Positions 1-7,596 of a DNA stretch of 64,000 nt are shown piece after piece. A program made the translations under genes and the position numbers. The notes beneath the pieces were generated by a model. It did no database searches. It saw only the letters and a list, made by a program, of their open reading frames with translations, and was not told where the DNA came from. Source of the stretch: Alphaproteobacteria bacterium (lineage in GTDB: Bacteria > Pseudomonadota > Alphaproteobacteria > Micropepsales > Micropepsaceae); the NCBI GenBank assembly GCA_021325375.1, contig JAJPHG010000041.1, forward strand, positions 124,001 through 188,000, read 5' to 3'. Numbering within the stretch: position 1 is the first letter of the stretch; each line of letters begins with the position of its first letter.

Positions 1-2
1 CC

Positions 3-1172
3 GTCGTGCGCGTCATGGCCGGACGCCCGCGCCTCATCCGCCGCGCGCGCGGCTATGCCCCCGCGCCGATGCGGCTTCCCAAGGGGTTCGAGGACGCGCC
101 CGAGATCCTGGCCTTCGGCGGCGAGCTGAAGTCGACGTTCTGCCTGGTGAAGAACGGCCAGGCGATCCTGTCGCAGCACCAGGGCGATCTCGAGGACGCC
201 GCGACCTTCGACGACTACCAGAAGAACCTCGCGCTCTATCGCGACCTCTATCATCATCGTCCGCGCGCCATAGCGGCGGACATGCATCCCGAATATCTCT
301 CGACCAAGCTCGCCAAGGAGCATGCGCGCGGCGTGGCGATGCACGAGGTGCAGCATCACCACGCGCATATCGCCAGCTGCATGGCGGAGAACGGTCTGCC
401 CATCGACGCGCCGCCCGTGCTCGGCGTGGTGCTCGACGGCCTGGGCTACGGCGCGGACGGAACGATCTGGGGCGGCGAGTTCCTGAGCACAGACTATCTC
501 GGCTTCGAGCGCCTCGCCTCGCTCAAGCCCGTGGCGATGATCGGCGGCGCCCAGGCGATCCGCGAGCCATGGCGCAACACCTATGCCCATCTCGTCGCCG
601 CGTTCGGCTGGGATGGATTCGAGGAGCGCTTCGGCGACTTGCCGCTCGTCTCCTATTTGAAGAGCAAGCCGCGCGCCAGCATCGACCGGATGCTGGAAGC
701 CGGCATCAACGTGCCGCCCGCGAGCTCCTGCGGACGCCTGTTCGATGCCGTCGCGGCCGCGCTCGGCTTGTGCCCCGACCTTGCGCTGTTCGAAGGCCAG
801 GCCGCCATCGAGCTGGAGGACGCCATAGAGGCGCCGGAGGAAGGCTATGTCTTCGACCTGCGCGAACCCCGCGCGCTGTGGGAAAGCCTGCTCGAAGATA
901 TCCGCGCCGATGTCGGCGTGCCGAAGATCGCCGCGCGCTTCCACTACGGCTTGGCCGCCGCGGTGACCGATCTCGCGGTCGCGCTCGCGCCGGGCGATAC
1001 GGTGGTGCTCTCCGGCGGCTGCTTCCAGAACAAGACATTGCTGGAAGTCTGCACAAGGATGATCGAGAGCCGCGGACTTCGGGCGCTCTCCCAAGCAGAC
1101 ATCGCAACCAATGACGGCGGGCTGTCGCTCGGCCAAGCGGCAATCGCCGCCGCGCGCGAAATAAGAGGATAG
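3..1172 (+). CDS. hypF: Carbamoyltransferase HypF, C-terminal part (5' end outside window)
   Basis: HypF makes the carbamoyl/cyanide precursor for the CN ligands of [NiFe]-hydrogenase and passes it to HypE. Only the C-terminal Kae1-like carbamoyltransferase half is visible. It has the His-rich metal motif VQHHHAHIASCMAE, GLGYGADGTIWGGEF, SCGRLFDAVAAALGL and the late SGGCFQNKTLL nucleotide-binding segment, all typical of the family. The reading frame is open to the left edge, so the acylphosphatase, zinc-finger and YrdC domains should lie upstream. The gene leads directly into hypC, whose Shine-Dalgarno sequence AGAGGA is inside the last codons of hypF. Identity is very likely; the first in-frame ATG/GTG here is internal and is not the true start. 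Confidence 0.95.
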   Translation, partial: VVRVMAGRPRLIRRARGYAPAPMRLPKGFEDAPEILAFGGELKSTFCLVKNGQAILSQHQGDLEDAATFDDYQKNLALYRDLYHHRPRAIAADMHPEYLSTKLAKEHARGVAMHEVQHHHAHIASCMAENGLPIDAPPVLGVVLDGLGYGADGTIWGGEFLSTDYLGFERLASLKPVAMIGGAQAIREPWRNTYAHLVAAFGWDGFEERFGDLPLVSYLKSKPRASIDRMLEAGINVPPASSCGRLFDAVAAALGLCPDLALFEGQAAIELEDAIEAPEEGYVFDLREPRALWESLLEDIRADVGVPKIAARFHYGLAAAVTDLAVALAPGDTVVLSGGCFQNKTLLEVCTRMIESRGLRALSQADIATNDGGLSLGQAAIAAAREIRG

Positions 1173-1176
1173 AACC

Positions 1177-1452
1177 ATGTGCCTTGGAATTCCCGGACGG
1201 ATCGTCGCCATCACGGACCCCGGGCGCAAGCTCGCCCTCGTCGAGGTGAGCGGGGTCAGGCGCGAGATCAACGTCGCCTGCGTCGTCGACGACGGCCAGC
1301 CGATCGAGGATTGCGTGGGCTATTGGGTGCTCGTCCATGTCGGCTTCGCGATGAGCCGCATCGACGAGGCCGAAGCCGCCGCGACATTGCAGGTGCTCAA
1401 CGAGCTCGGCGAGGTGCAGCAGGAGCTCGCCGCCATGGCAGGCTCGGCATGA
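1177..1452 (+). CDS. hypC: Hydrogenase maturation chaperone HypC
   Basis: Small OB-fold chaperone that works with HypD to build the Fe(CN)2CO centre and deliver it to the hydrogenase large subunit. The protein is 91 aa and begins MCLGIPGRIV, with the essential Cys2 exposed after Met removal; GVRREINVACV and GYWVLVHVGFAMSRIDE are typical of HypC/HybG. A good ribosome site (AGAGGA) precedes the ATG by 7 bases. The stop codon overlaps the start of the SIS gene as ATGA, implying translational coupling. Length is normal for the family. Confidence 0.97.
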   Translation: MCLGIPGRIVAITDPGRKLALVEVSGVRREINVACVVDDGQPIEDCVGYWVLVHVGFAMSRIDEAEAAATLQVLNELGEVQQELAAMAGSA

Positions 1453-2129
1453 GCGGCAACACCACGCTCAAATCGCTCTATCCCTTCCTGCACGGGCGAA
1501 AGCAGGACCCGGCGCAGATGAACGCGGCGCTGCTCGCGGCGGTCGGCGAGAAGGTCGATCATCATCGCGCCACCATCGACGCGTTCTTCGCCAAGAACGG
1601 TCAGGCGGTGATCGACGCCGCCGGCGCGATCGCCGACACCTATCGCCGCCGCGGGCGGATGTTCACGATGGGCAATGGCGGATCGAGCTGCGACGCGGCC
1701 CACGTCGCCGTCGAGTTCATGCATCCGGTGACGGCGGGACGCCCGGCGCTCACGGCCATCGACCTGACCGCCGACCGCACGATGCTGACCGCGGTCGGAA
1801 ACGACGTCGGCTTCGCGCACATCTATGTCCGCCAGATCATCGCGCAGGGACGCGCCGGCGACGTGCTCATCGGGCTCTCGACCAGCGGCAATTCGCAGAA
1901 CCTGGTGAAGGCGTTCACCAAAGCCAAGGAGATGGGGCTGACCACCATCGGGCTTTCGGGGATGAGCGGCGGCGAGATGGCGAAGATGGGGATCGACCAC
2001 TGCCTCGTCGTCGAGACCGACAGCATCCACCGCATCCAGGAATGCCACGTCACGATCTTCCACGTCCTTTGGGACCTGGTGCACACGCTTCTGGCCGACG
2101 AGCGCGGCTCGATGGGAGAGAACACATGA
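1449..2129 (+). CDS. SIS-domain phosphosugar isomerase (GmhA-like) inside the hyp operon
   Basis: A 226-aa SIS-fold protein resembling sedoheptulose-7-phosphate isomerase GmhA. The phosphosugar-binding features are visible: MGNGGSSCDAAH, HVAVEFMHPVTAGRPAL, and the serine-rich GLSTSGNSQNLVKAF. The ATG at 1449 overlaps the hypC stop and the gene's own stop overlaps hypD as ATGA, so it sits strictly inside hypC-hypD. GmhA normally serves LPS heptose synthesis, but no other heptose gene is nearby. SIS/GmhA-like genes are known passengers of some uptake-hydrogenase clusters (for example the actinobacterial-type group 1h), so a hydrogenase-linked role is more likely, although the reaction is unknown. 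Confidence 0.9.
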   Translation: MSGNTTLKSLYPFLHGRKQDPAQMNAALLAAVGEKVDHHRATIDAFFAKNGQAVIDAAGAIADTYRRRGRMFTMGNGGSSCDAAHVAVEFMHPVTAGRPALTAIDLTADRTMLTAVGNDVGFAHIYVRQIIAQGRAGDVLIGLSTSGNSQNLVKAFTKAKEMGLTTIGLSGMSGGEMAKMGIDHCLVVETDSIHRIQECHVTIFHVLWDLVHTLLADERGSMGENT

Positions 2130-3286
2130 AATATGTCGACGAATTCCGCGACCCGGAGAAGGCCAAGACACTCCTGGCCGAGATCAATGCGCTCGCCGCC
2201 AAGCTGCATGCCGGCATGGATCGCCCGCTGCAGATCATGGAGGTGTGCGGCGGCCACACGCACGCGATCTTCCGCTACGGCATCGAGAGCATGCTGCCCG
2301 ACGCCATCGAGCTGATCCACGGTCCCGGCTGCCCCGTCTGTGTGCTGCCGATGGGACGCGTCGACGACTGCGTGGCGCTGGCCGAGATCCCGAACGTCAT
2401 CTTCACCACCTTCGGCGACGCGATGCGCGTGCCGGGCTCGAAGAAGAGCCTGCTCCAGGCCAAGAGCGAAGGCTGCGACGTGCGCATGGTCTATTCGCCG
2501 CTCGACGCGCTGAAGCTGGCGAAAGAGAACCCGGACAAGGAGGTCGTCTTCTTCGCGCTCGGCTTCGAGACGACGATGCCGTCCACGGCGATGACCGTGC
2601 TGCAGGCGGAGCGCGAGGGGGTCAGGAATTTCTCGCTGTTCTGCAACCACATCACGATCATCCCGACGGTGAAGGCGATCCTGGATTCGCCCGAGCTGAC
2701 GCTGGACGGGTTCCTGGGCCCGGGTCACGTCAGCATGGTGATCGGCAACGCGTCCTACAATTTCATCGCCGAGCAATACGGCAAGCCGCTGGTGGTCGCC
2801 GGCTTCGAGCCGCTCGACGTGCTGCACGCGATCTGGATGGTGCTGAAGCAGCTCGACGAGAAGCGCAGCGTCGTCGAGAACCAGTACAGCCGCGTCGTGC
2901 CGGAGGACGGCAACGCGGTCGCGCTGGACGCCATCGGCCGCGTCTTCGAGCTGCGCGGGTTCTTCGAGTGGCGGGGCCTCGGCTCCATCGACCATTCCGG
3001 CGTGCGCATGCGCGACGCTTACGCGCTCTACGATGCCGAACGGAAATTCTCGGTCAAGTCGATCAAGATCGCCGATCCGAAATCCTGCCAGTGTGGCGAG
3101 GTGCTGAAGGGCGTGATCAAGCCGTGGGAGTGCAAGGTCTTCGGCGGCGCCTGCACGCCCGAGACGCCCTTGGGCGCGCTGATGGTGTCGTCGGAAGGCG
3201 CGTGCGCGGCCTATTACCAGTACGGCGACGTGGAGAAGATCCACACCAAGCGCGCCGAGATGCTCAAGACGGGTACGCTGTCATGA
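2126..3286 (+). CDS. hypD: Hydrogenase maturation protein HypD
   Basis: Iron-sulfur scaffold on which, with HypC, the Fe(CN)2CO unit of [NiFe]-hydrogenase is assembled. The protein is 386 aa. Signature motifs are MEVCGGHTH (Cys41) and GPGCPVC (Cys69/Cys72), the GFETTMPSTA segment, FLGPGHVSMVIG, and the C-terminal [4Fe-4S] cysteines in SCQCGEVLKG, KPWECKVFGGACTPE and SSEGACAAYY. The start ATG overlaps the upstream SIS stop (ATGA) and the stop overlaps hypE, so translation is probably coupled through the operon. Length and motif set are complete. Confidence 0.98.
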   Translation: MKYVDEFRDPEKAKTLLAEINALAAKLHAGMDRPLQIMEVCGGHTHAIFRYGIESMLPDAIELIHGPGCPVCVLPMGRVDDCVALAEIPNVIFTTFGDAMRVPGSKKSLLQAKSEGCDVRMVYSPLDALKLAKENPDKEVVFFALGFETTMPSTAMTVLQAEREGVRNFSLFCNHITIIPTVKAILDSPELTLDGFLGPGHVSMVIGNASYNFIAEQYGKPLVVAGFEPLDVLHAIWMVLKQLDEKRSVVENQYSRVVPEDGNAVALDAIGRVFELRGFFEWRGLGSIDHSGVRMRDAYALYDAERKFSVKSIKIADPKSCQCGEVLKGVIKPWECKVFGGACTPETPLGALMVSSEGACAAYYQYGDVEKIHTKRAEMLKTGTLS

Positions 3287-4353
3287 ACGTCGTCCAGCTC
3301 CACAAGACGCCGCGCCGCATGGGCCATGTGAACGTGCCCAAGGTCACCATGGCGCATGGCGGCGGCGGCAAGGCGATGCGCGATCTGATCGACGACGTCT
3401 TCATCTCGGCCTTCGACAACGAGACCTTGGCGACGATGGAGGACCAGGCGCGGTTCCGCCTCGCCGATCTCGCGGCCTATGGCGACCGCCTTGCGATGAC
3501 GACGGATTCCTACGTCATCCATCCGCTGAAATTCCCCGGCGGCGACATCGGCAAGCTCGCGGTCTGCGGCACGGTCAACGACCTCGCCGTCGGCGGCGCG
3601 GTGCCGCTCTATCTCTCCTGCGCCGTCATCATCGAGGAAGGCATCGAGGTGGAGCTGCTGCGCGAGATCGCGCGCTCGATGGCCAGGACCGCGCGCGAGG
3701 CCGGCGTCATGTTCGTCACCGGCGACACCAAGGTCGTCGACAGGGGTGCCTGCGACAAGCTCTTCATCAATACCACCGGCATCGGCGTGATCCGCGAAGG
3801 CATCAATTTGGGCGCGGACCGCGTCAAGCTCGGCGACGCGTTCCTGGTCAACGGCCTGCTCGGCGACCATGGTGCCGCGATCCTCAATGCGCGCGGCGAC
3901 ATGAAGCTCGCGACGCCGCTGGAGAGCGATTGCGCGGCGCTGCACGGATTGATCGCCGACCTGCTCGCCGCCGCGCCCGGCACGCGCTTCATCCGCGACG
4001 CGACACGCGGCGGCATCGCCACGGTCTTGAACGAGGTCGCGGACGCCTCGCAGATCGGCGTCGAGATCCACGAGGACAAGACGCCGCTGCGCGACGAGGT
4101 GCGCGGCTTCTGCGAGATCCTCGGACTCGACCCGCTCTATCTCGCCAACGAGGGCAAGCTCGTCACCGCCGTGCCTGCCGCCCAGGCCGATGCCGCTCTC
4201 GCGGCCATGCGCAACCACGCGCTCGGACGCGAGGCCGCGATCATCGGCCATGCCACCGACGGCCGGCCGGGCCGCGTCGTCATGCATACCGTTTTCGGCG
4301 GACGCCGCATCGTCGACATGCTCGTCGGCGAGCAGCTTCCGCGCATCTGCTAA
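3283..4353 (+). CDS. hypE: Hydrogenase maturation protein HypE (thiocarbamate dehydratase)
   Basis: HypE receives the carbamoyl group from HypF on its C-terminal Cys and dehydrates it with ATP to a thiocyanate, the CN donor. This 356-aa protein has the PurM/ThiL-type ATP-binding N-terminus (MAHGGGGKAMRDLI), VCGTVNDLAVGGAVP, VTGDTKVVDRG and RDATRGGIATVLNEVA, and ends in the diagnostic PRIC tail with the acceptor Cys356. The ATG at 3283 overlaps the hypD stop. Everything needed for function is present. Confidence 0.98.
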   Translation: MNVVQLHKTPRRMGHVNVPKVTMAHGGGGKAMRDLIDDVFISAFDNETLATMEDQARFRLADLAAYGDRLAMTTDSYVIHPLKFPGGDIGKLAVCGTVNDLAVGGAVPLYLSCAVIIEEGIEVELLREIARSMARTAREAGVMFVTGDTKVVDRGACDKLFINTTGIGVIREGINLGADRVKLGDAFLVNGLLGDHGAAILNARGDMKLATPLESDCAALHGLIADLLAAAPGTRFIRDATRGGIATVLNEVADASQIGVEIHEDKTPLRDEVRGFCEILGLDPLYLANEGKLVTAVPAAQADAALAAMRNHALGREAAIIGHATDGRPGRVVMHTVFGGRRIVDMLVGEQLPRIC

Positions 4354-4366
4354 AAGAGGACAAACG

Positions 4367-4996
4367 ATGAAACAGGACGCCATGGACCCCGTCGACGCCA
4401 CCGTCGTGCGCATCAAGGACAAGGGCGAGGTCAAGGAGCTCGATTACGACGGCGCGATGACCCATCACATGAATTCGCTGTGGTGGGGCACGGCCGTCGG
4501 CTACCGCGCGATGCAGGCCGCGGCGAAAGCGTTGTCGAAGGACGGGCTGTGGAGCCGCGACGATCTCTACGTCGTGGGTGCCCACCCCGGCCCCGGCGTG
4601 CGCGACGCCATCGACTACGTCACCGACACCGTCGGCCGCGACCGCTACAAGGTCATGCTCGACGACAATTGCGGCATGAAGTGCAACAGCGCGATGAAGT
4701 TCGAATGGTGGGTGAGCGACGGCAAGCGCACCGCTTCCGTCCGCTTGCGCGAGGATTTCGTGCCGCGTGCCTTCTACGAGCTCTCCGACCGCCTCGGCAC
4801 CGACGCGCAGACCGAGGAGGATTCGATCCTGTTCGAGATCTCCAAGGTGAACCTGTCGACACGCATCTGGGCGTCGCCGCTGGAGAAGAACTTCATCGTC
4901 GACGTCGTGGACGTGCCGCTCGCGCCGGGCGAATTGCCGAAGGAGATGCAGCGTAAGGATTACTGGGACGACCTGAAGGTCAGGCAGTCCGCCTGA
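4367..4996 (+). CDS. FmdE-like accessory protein of the hydrogenase operon
   Basis: A 209-aa soluble protein starting 13 bases after hypE behind a strong AAGAGGA site. Residues 33-55 (HHMNSLWWGTAVGYRAMQAA) resemble the N-terminal signature of FmdE-like proteins, in which a His-containing GH.CPG..LGYRA segment starts the fold. AHPGPGVRD (72-80) and a later pair Cys102/Cys106 in DNCGMKCNSAM could bind metal. The usual first Cys is missing, so this is at most a divergent member. Its position suggests a role in hydrogenase biogenesis or electron transfer. Function is unknown and the family assignment is tentative. Confidence 0.6.
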   Translation: MKQDAMDPVDATVVRIKDKGEVKELDYDGAMTHHMNSLWWGTAVGYRAMQAAAKALSKDGLWSRDDLYVVGAHPGPGVRDAIDYVTDTVGRDRYKVMLDDNCGMKCNSAMKFEWWVSDGKRTASVRLREDFVPRAFYELSDRLGTDAQTEEDSILFEISKVNLSTRIWASPLEKNFIVDVVDVPLAPGELPKEMQRKDYWDDLKVRQSA

Positions 4997-5003
4997 GAGC
5001 TTC

Positions 5004-5804
5004 ATGTACGCATTGGACTACGCCATTCCGATCGTCCATCTGGGGCCGATGACGGCGGATTATGCGTCGATCCCGCTCGACAGGTCCGATCCGCGCCACG
5101 GCGAGGCGATGGTGCCGCTCGACGCGTTCGGCATCGCGTTCCAGTCCCATCACGCGCGCGGCGACGGCGGCAACTGGCCTTACCATCGCGCGGTGCCCGG
5201 CGCGCGAAAGGACGTCTGGCTGCGCCGGACCGTCGCTGAGATGCTGCTGCGCGTGAACCGCCGCCTCAAGCCCTTCGGCGCCGAGACCGTCGTGCTCGAC
5301 GGCTACCGCACCATGCAATGCCAGCACGGCATGTGGGACTTCTTCCTCGCCGACGCCGGGCGCCGCATGCCAGAGGCGACGCCGGAGGAACGCTACGAGC
5401 TGGCGCTCGAATCCGCCGTCGATCCGAACCGGTTCGACGCCGACGATCCGACCACCTGGCCGGTGCATGCGACCGGCGCCGCGGTCGATCTGACGCTGCG
5501 CGATCCGGAAACCCATGAGCGCTTCGATCTCGGCGGGCGCTTCGAGGACATCAATCCGCTCAGCGCGGCGCATTATTACGAGACAGAACTGGCGGCAGGG
5601 CGCATCGCGCCCGACCATCCGCATCTGTGGAACCGGCGCCTGCTGCATTGGGCGATGACGATGGAGGGCTTCCAGAACGATCCGATCGTGTTCTGGCACT
5701 ACGACTGGGGCAGCCAGCTCTACGTGCAGGTGCGCAAGGAGCTTGGCCTCGAGGCCCCCGCCGCCGCCTGGTACGGCTTCATCGACGAACCGCCGCCGAG
5801 ATAA
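5004..5804 (+). CDS. VanX-like M15D family protein, copy 1 (catalytic Glu replaced)
   Basis: A 266-aa protein of the D-Ala-D-Ala dipeptidase (VanX/DdpX) type with no signal peptide. Family landmarks align: VVLDGYRTMQ with the substrate Arg (Arg102), PVHATGAAVDLTL with zinc ligands His155 and Asp162, and FWHYDWG with zinc ligand His232. In VanX the sequence before the last His is EWWH with Glu as general base; here it is VFWH, so residue 229 is Val. It may be inactive as a dipeptidase or use another mechanism. The ATG is only 7 bases after the FmdE-like gene, so it probably belongs to the hyp transcript. Confidence 0.85.
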   Translation: MYALDYAIPIVHLGPMTADYASIPLDRSDPRHGEAMVPLDAFGIAFQSHHARGDGGNWPYHRAVPGARKDVWLRRTVAEMLLRVNRRLKPFGAETVVLDGYRTMQCQHGMWDFFLADAGRRMPEATPEERYELALESAVDPNRFDADDPTTWPVHATGAAVDLTLRDPETHERFDLGGRFEDINPLSAAHYYETELAAGRIAPDHPHLWNRRLLHWAMTMEGFQNDPIVFWHYDWGSQLYVQVRKELGLEAPAAAWYGFIDEPPPR

Positions 5805-5879
5805 AAGCGGCAACCCAAACGCAGGTTCGAGCGTTCCAGTCCTCCCGTGCTGATTGCAAGGGGAGCTGAGGAGATTCCC

Positions 5880-6710
5880 TTGTTGTCGGCACTGCATAGG
5901 ATTGCGACCTACCCTTTCGATCTCGACCATCCCGTCCTCGCGCGCTATCCGGCCATGAAGTTCGGCGATCTGGACGCCGTGCGTCATTTCGCGCGGCTGC
6001 TTGGCCCTTTGGCGGCACGTCTGTACCGCGGGCGGCGCGGCGGCGGGCTGGTGTTCACCTCGCCGCCGGTCTCCTCGCTTCCGAGCGGCGCCAACCTTCT
6101 TTGCGAGGCCGTGTATGCCGAGCTTCGGCGTCTCGGCCTCCCCGCCGGTCTCGAGACCCTTCGCCTGGAGCAAAATCCGCAGCCGTTCGAAAGCGAGGAG
6201 GAATTCCGGGCTCGCGGCGACTATGCCAAGCTCGATTGCGAGGCGCGCCTGCAGTCGCAATCGGCGCAAGCGCAGGACATCCGGTTCGACGCGCAAGCCT
6301 TCCGCGGCCGTCATGTCGTCTTCGTCAACGACATCAACGTCACCGGCGCACAGATGCGATGTATGCGCGCGCTGCTTGCGCGCGCGCAGCCGCGCAGCCT
6401 CGACTGGCTGCTCATCGTCGATGTTGCGCCGGAGATCGGCCGGCGCCATCCCGGCCTCGAAAGCGAGATCAACCATTCGCGGCTGGCGGAGGACTGCGAG
6501 CTGGTCTCGTTCCTGCGCCGGTCCGAGCTCCGCTACACGGGCAAGTTCGTTGCGCGGCTGCTGTCCTTCGGCGGTGAGCGCCTCGCCGGGATCTTCCGGC
6601 AGCTCGACGCCGCCACCCGCAACGCGATCCGCGACGCGGTCGCCCGTGAAGGCAGCTACTCGCAGAGTTTTTTCTCCGAGAAGATCGCCGCCGCATGCGA
6701 GGGCGCGTGA
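5880..6710 (+). CDS. Phosphoribosyltransferase-like protein
   Basis: A cytosolic protein of about 276 aa. The PRPP-binding-type motif is clear in HVVFVNDINVTGAQMRCM, and an earlier strand GLVFTSPPVSSLPSGANLLCEAVY matches the N-terminal part of PRTase folds. It carries no obvious second domain. I chose TTG 5880 because GAGGAG lies 6 bases upstream; the frame also allows GTG 5847, which would put that ribosome site inside the gene. It is flanked on both sides by VanX-like genes, which suggests that the three act together, possibly on a nucleotide or a peptide conjugate. The substrate is unknown. Confidence 0.7.
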   Translation: MLSALHRIATYPFDLDHPVLARYPAMKFGDLDAVRHFARLLGPLAARLYRGRRGGGLVFTSPPVSSLPSGANLLCEAVYAELRRLGLPAGLETLRLEQNPQPFESEEEFRARGDYAKLDCEARLQSQSAQAQDIRFDAQAFRGRHVVFVNDINVTGAQMRCMRALLARAQPRSLDWLLIVDVAPEIGRRHPGLESEINHSRLAEDCELVSFLRRSELRYTGKFVARLLSFGGERLAGIFRQLDAATRNAIRDAVAREGSYSQSFFSEKIAAACEGA

Positions 6711-6729
6711 GCCATGCTATGATCGCAGC

Positions 6730-7521
6730 ATGTTCGAGCTGGACCACAAGATCCCGATCATCGAGCCCGAGGTCTATGCGGGCGACTACACCGTCATAGC
6801 GTTCGATCGTGACGATCCGCGCTTCCGCGATCCGCTTGTGCGGCTGGAGAGCGTCGGCGTCGCCTACGAGTCGCATCACGCCCGCGACGATGGCGCCAAT
6901 TGGCCCTATCACTGCGCCATCGCGGGCGCGCGCAAGGACATGTGGCTGCGCAAGACCGCCGCGGAGAAGCTCGCGCAGGTGAATACGCACTTGACGCCGT
7001 TCGGCGCCGAGCTTCTCGTGCTCGACGGCTACCGCACCATCGAGTGCCAGCGTGGGCTGTGGGATTTCTTTTGGCAGGAGCACGCACGCGCGGACCCCGG
7101 CGCCACGGAGGAGGACTGCCGCGACTACGCGCTCGACCACGTCTTCGATCCGACGCCCTTCGACGAGACCGATCCGTCGACCTGGCCCGCGCATACCTGC
7201 GGCGCCTCGGTCGATCTCACCTTGCGCGACCGCGCCACGCGCCAGGTCCTCGACATGGGCGTGCGCTTCGAGGACATCTGTCCCGAGAGCGCCAATGACT
7301 ATTTCGAGCGGGAGCTGATCGCCGGACGCATAGCTGCGGACGACGGGAGGCTGTGGAACCGGCGCCTGATCCACTGGGCGATGAGCGCGGAGGGTTTCCT
7401 CAACGATCCCTTCGTCTTCTGGCACTACGACTGGGGCAATCAGCTATACATAAAGGTGCGCCGCGCGCTCTTCGCAGACGCACCCAAAGCCGCCTGGTAC
7501 GGCTATATCGGACCGCCATAG
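6730..7521 (+). CDS. VanX-like M15D family protein, copy 2 (catalytic Glu replaced)
   Basis: A 263-aa paralogue of the protein at 5004-5804, co-linear with it without gaps across the whole length: LVLDGYRTIE (Arg102), PAHTCGASVDLTL (His155, Asp162) and FVFWHYDWGNQ (His232) fall at identical residue numbers. As in copy 1, the general-base Glu of VanX is Val229. Both copies also share SHHAR.DG.NWPYH near residue 50, not a VanX hallmark, which suggests a separate M15 subgroup. It starts 19 bases after the phosphoribosyltransferase-like gene. The arrangement looks like a duplication that then enclosed, or was split by, that gene. Confidence 0.85.
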   Translation: MFELDHKIPIIEPEVYAGDYTVIAFDRDDPRFRDPLVRLESVGVAYESHHARDDGANWPYHCAIAGARKDMWLRKTAAEKLAQVNTHLTPFGAELLVLDGYRTIECQRGLWDFFWQEHARADPGATEEDCRDYALDHVFDPTPFDETDPSTWPAHTCGASVDLTLRDRATRQVLDMGVRFEDICPESANDYFERELIAGRIAADDGRLWNRRLIHWAMSAEGFLNDPFVFWHYDWGNQLYIKVRRALFADAPKAAWYGYIGPP

Positions 7522-7596
7522 CCAAAATCTTCGTGATCGCCATTGACGCCCGTGCGCGCCGTACCGAGATATGGCGCACACATCGAGGGGTTATTC

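Noticed and set aside
1449-2129. GmhA for LPS heptose synthesis
   Set aside because: No other heptose gene is near and the gene is nested between hypC and hypD; kept as a SIS-domain protein instead.
1823-3244. A 473-aa minus-strand open frame
   Set aside because: Antisense to the SIS and hypD genes, with His/Arg/Asp-rich shadow composition.
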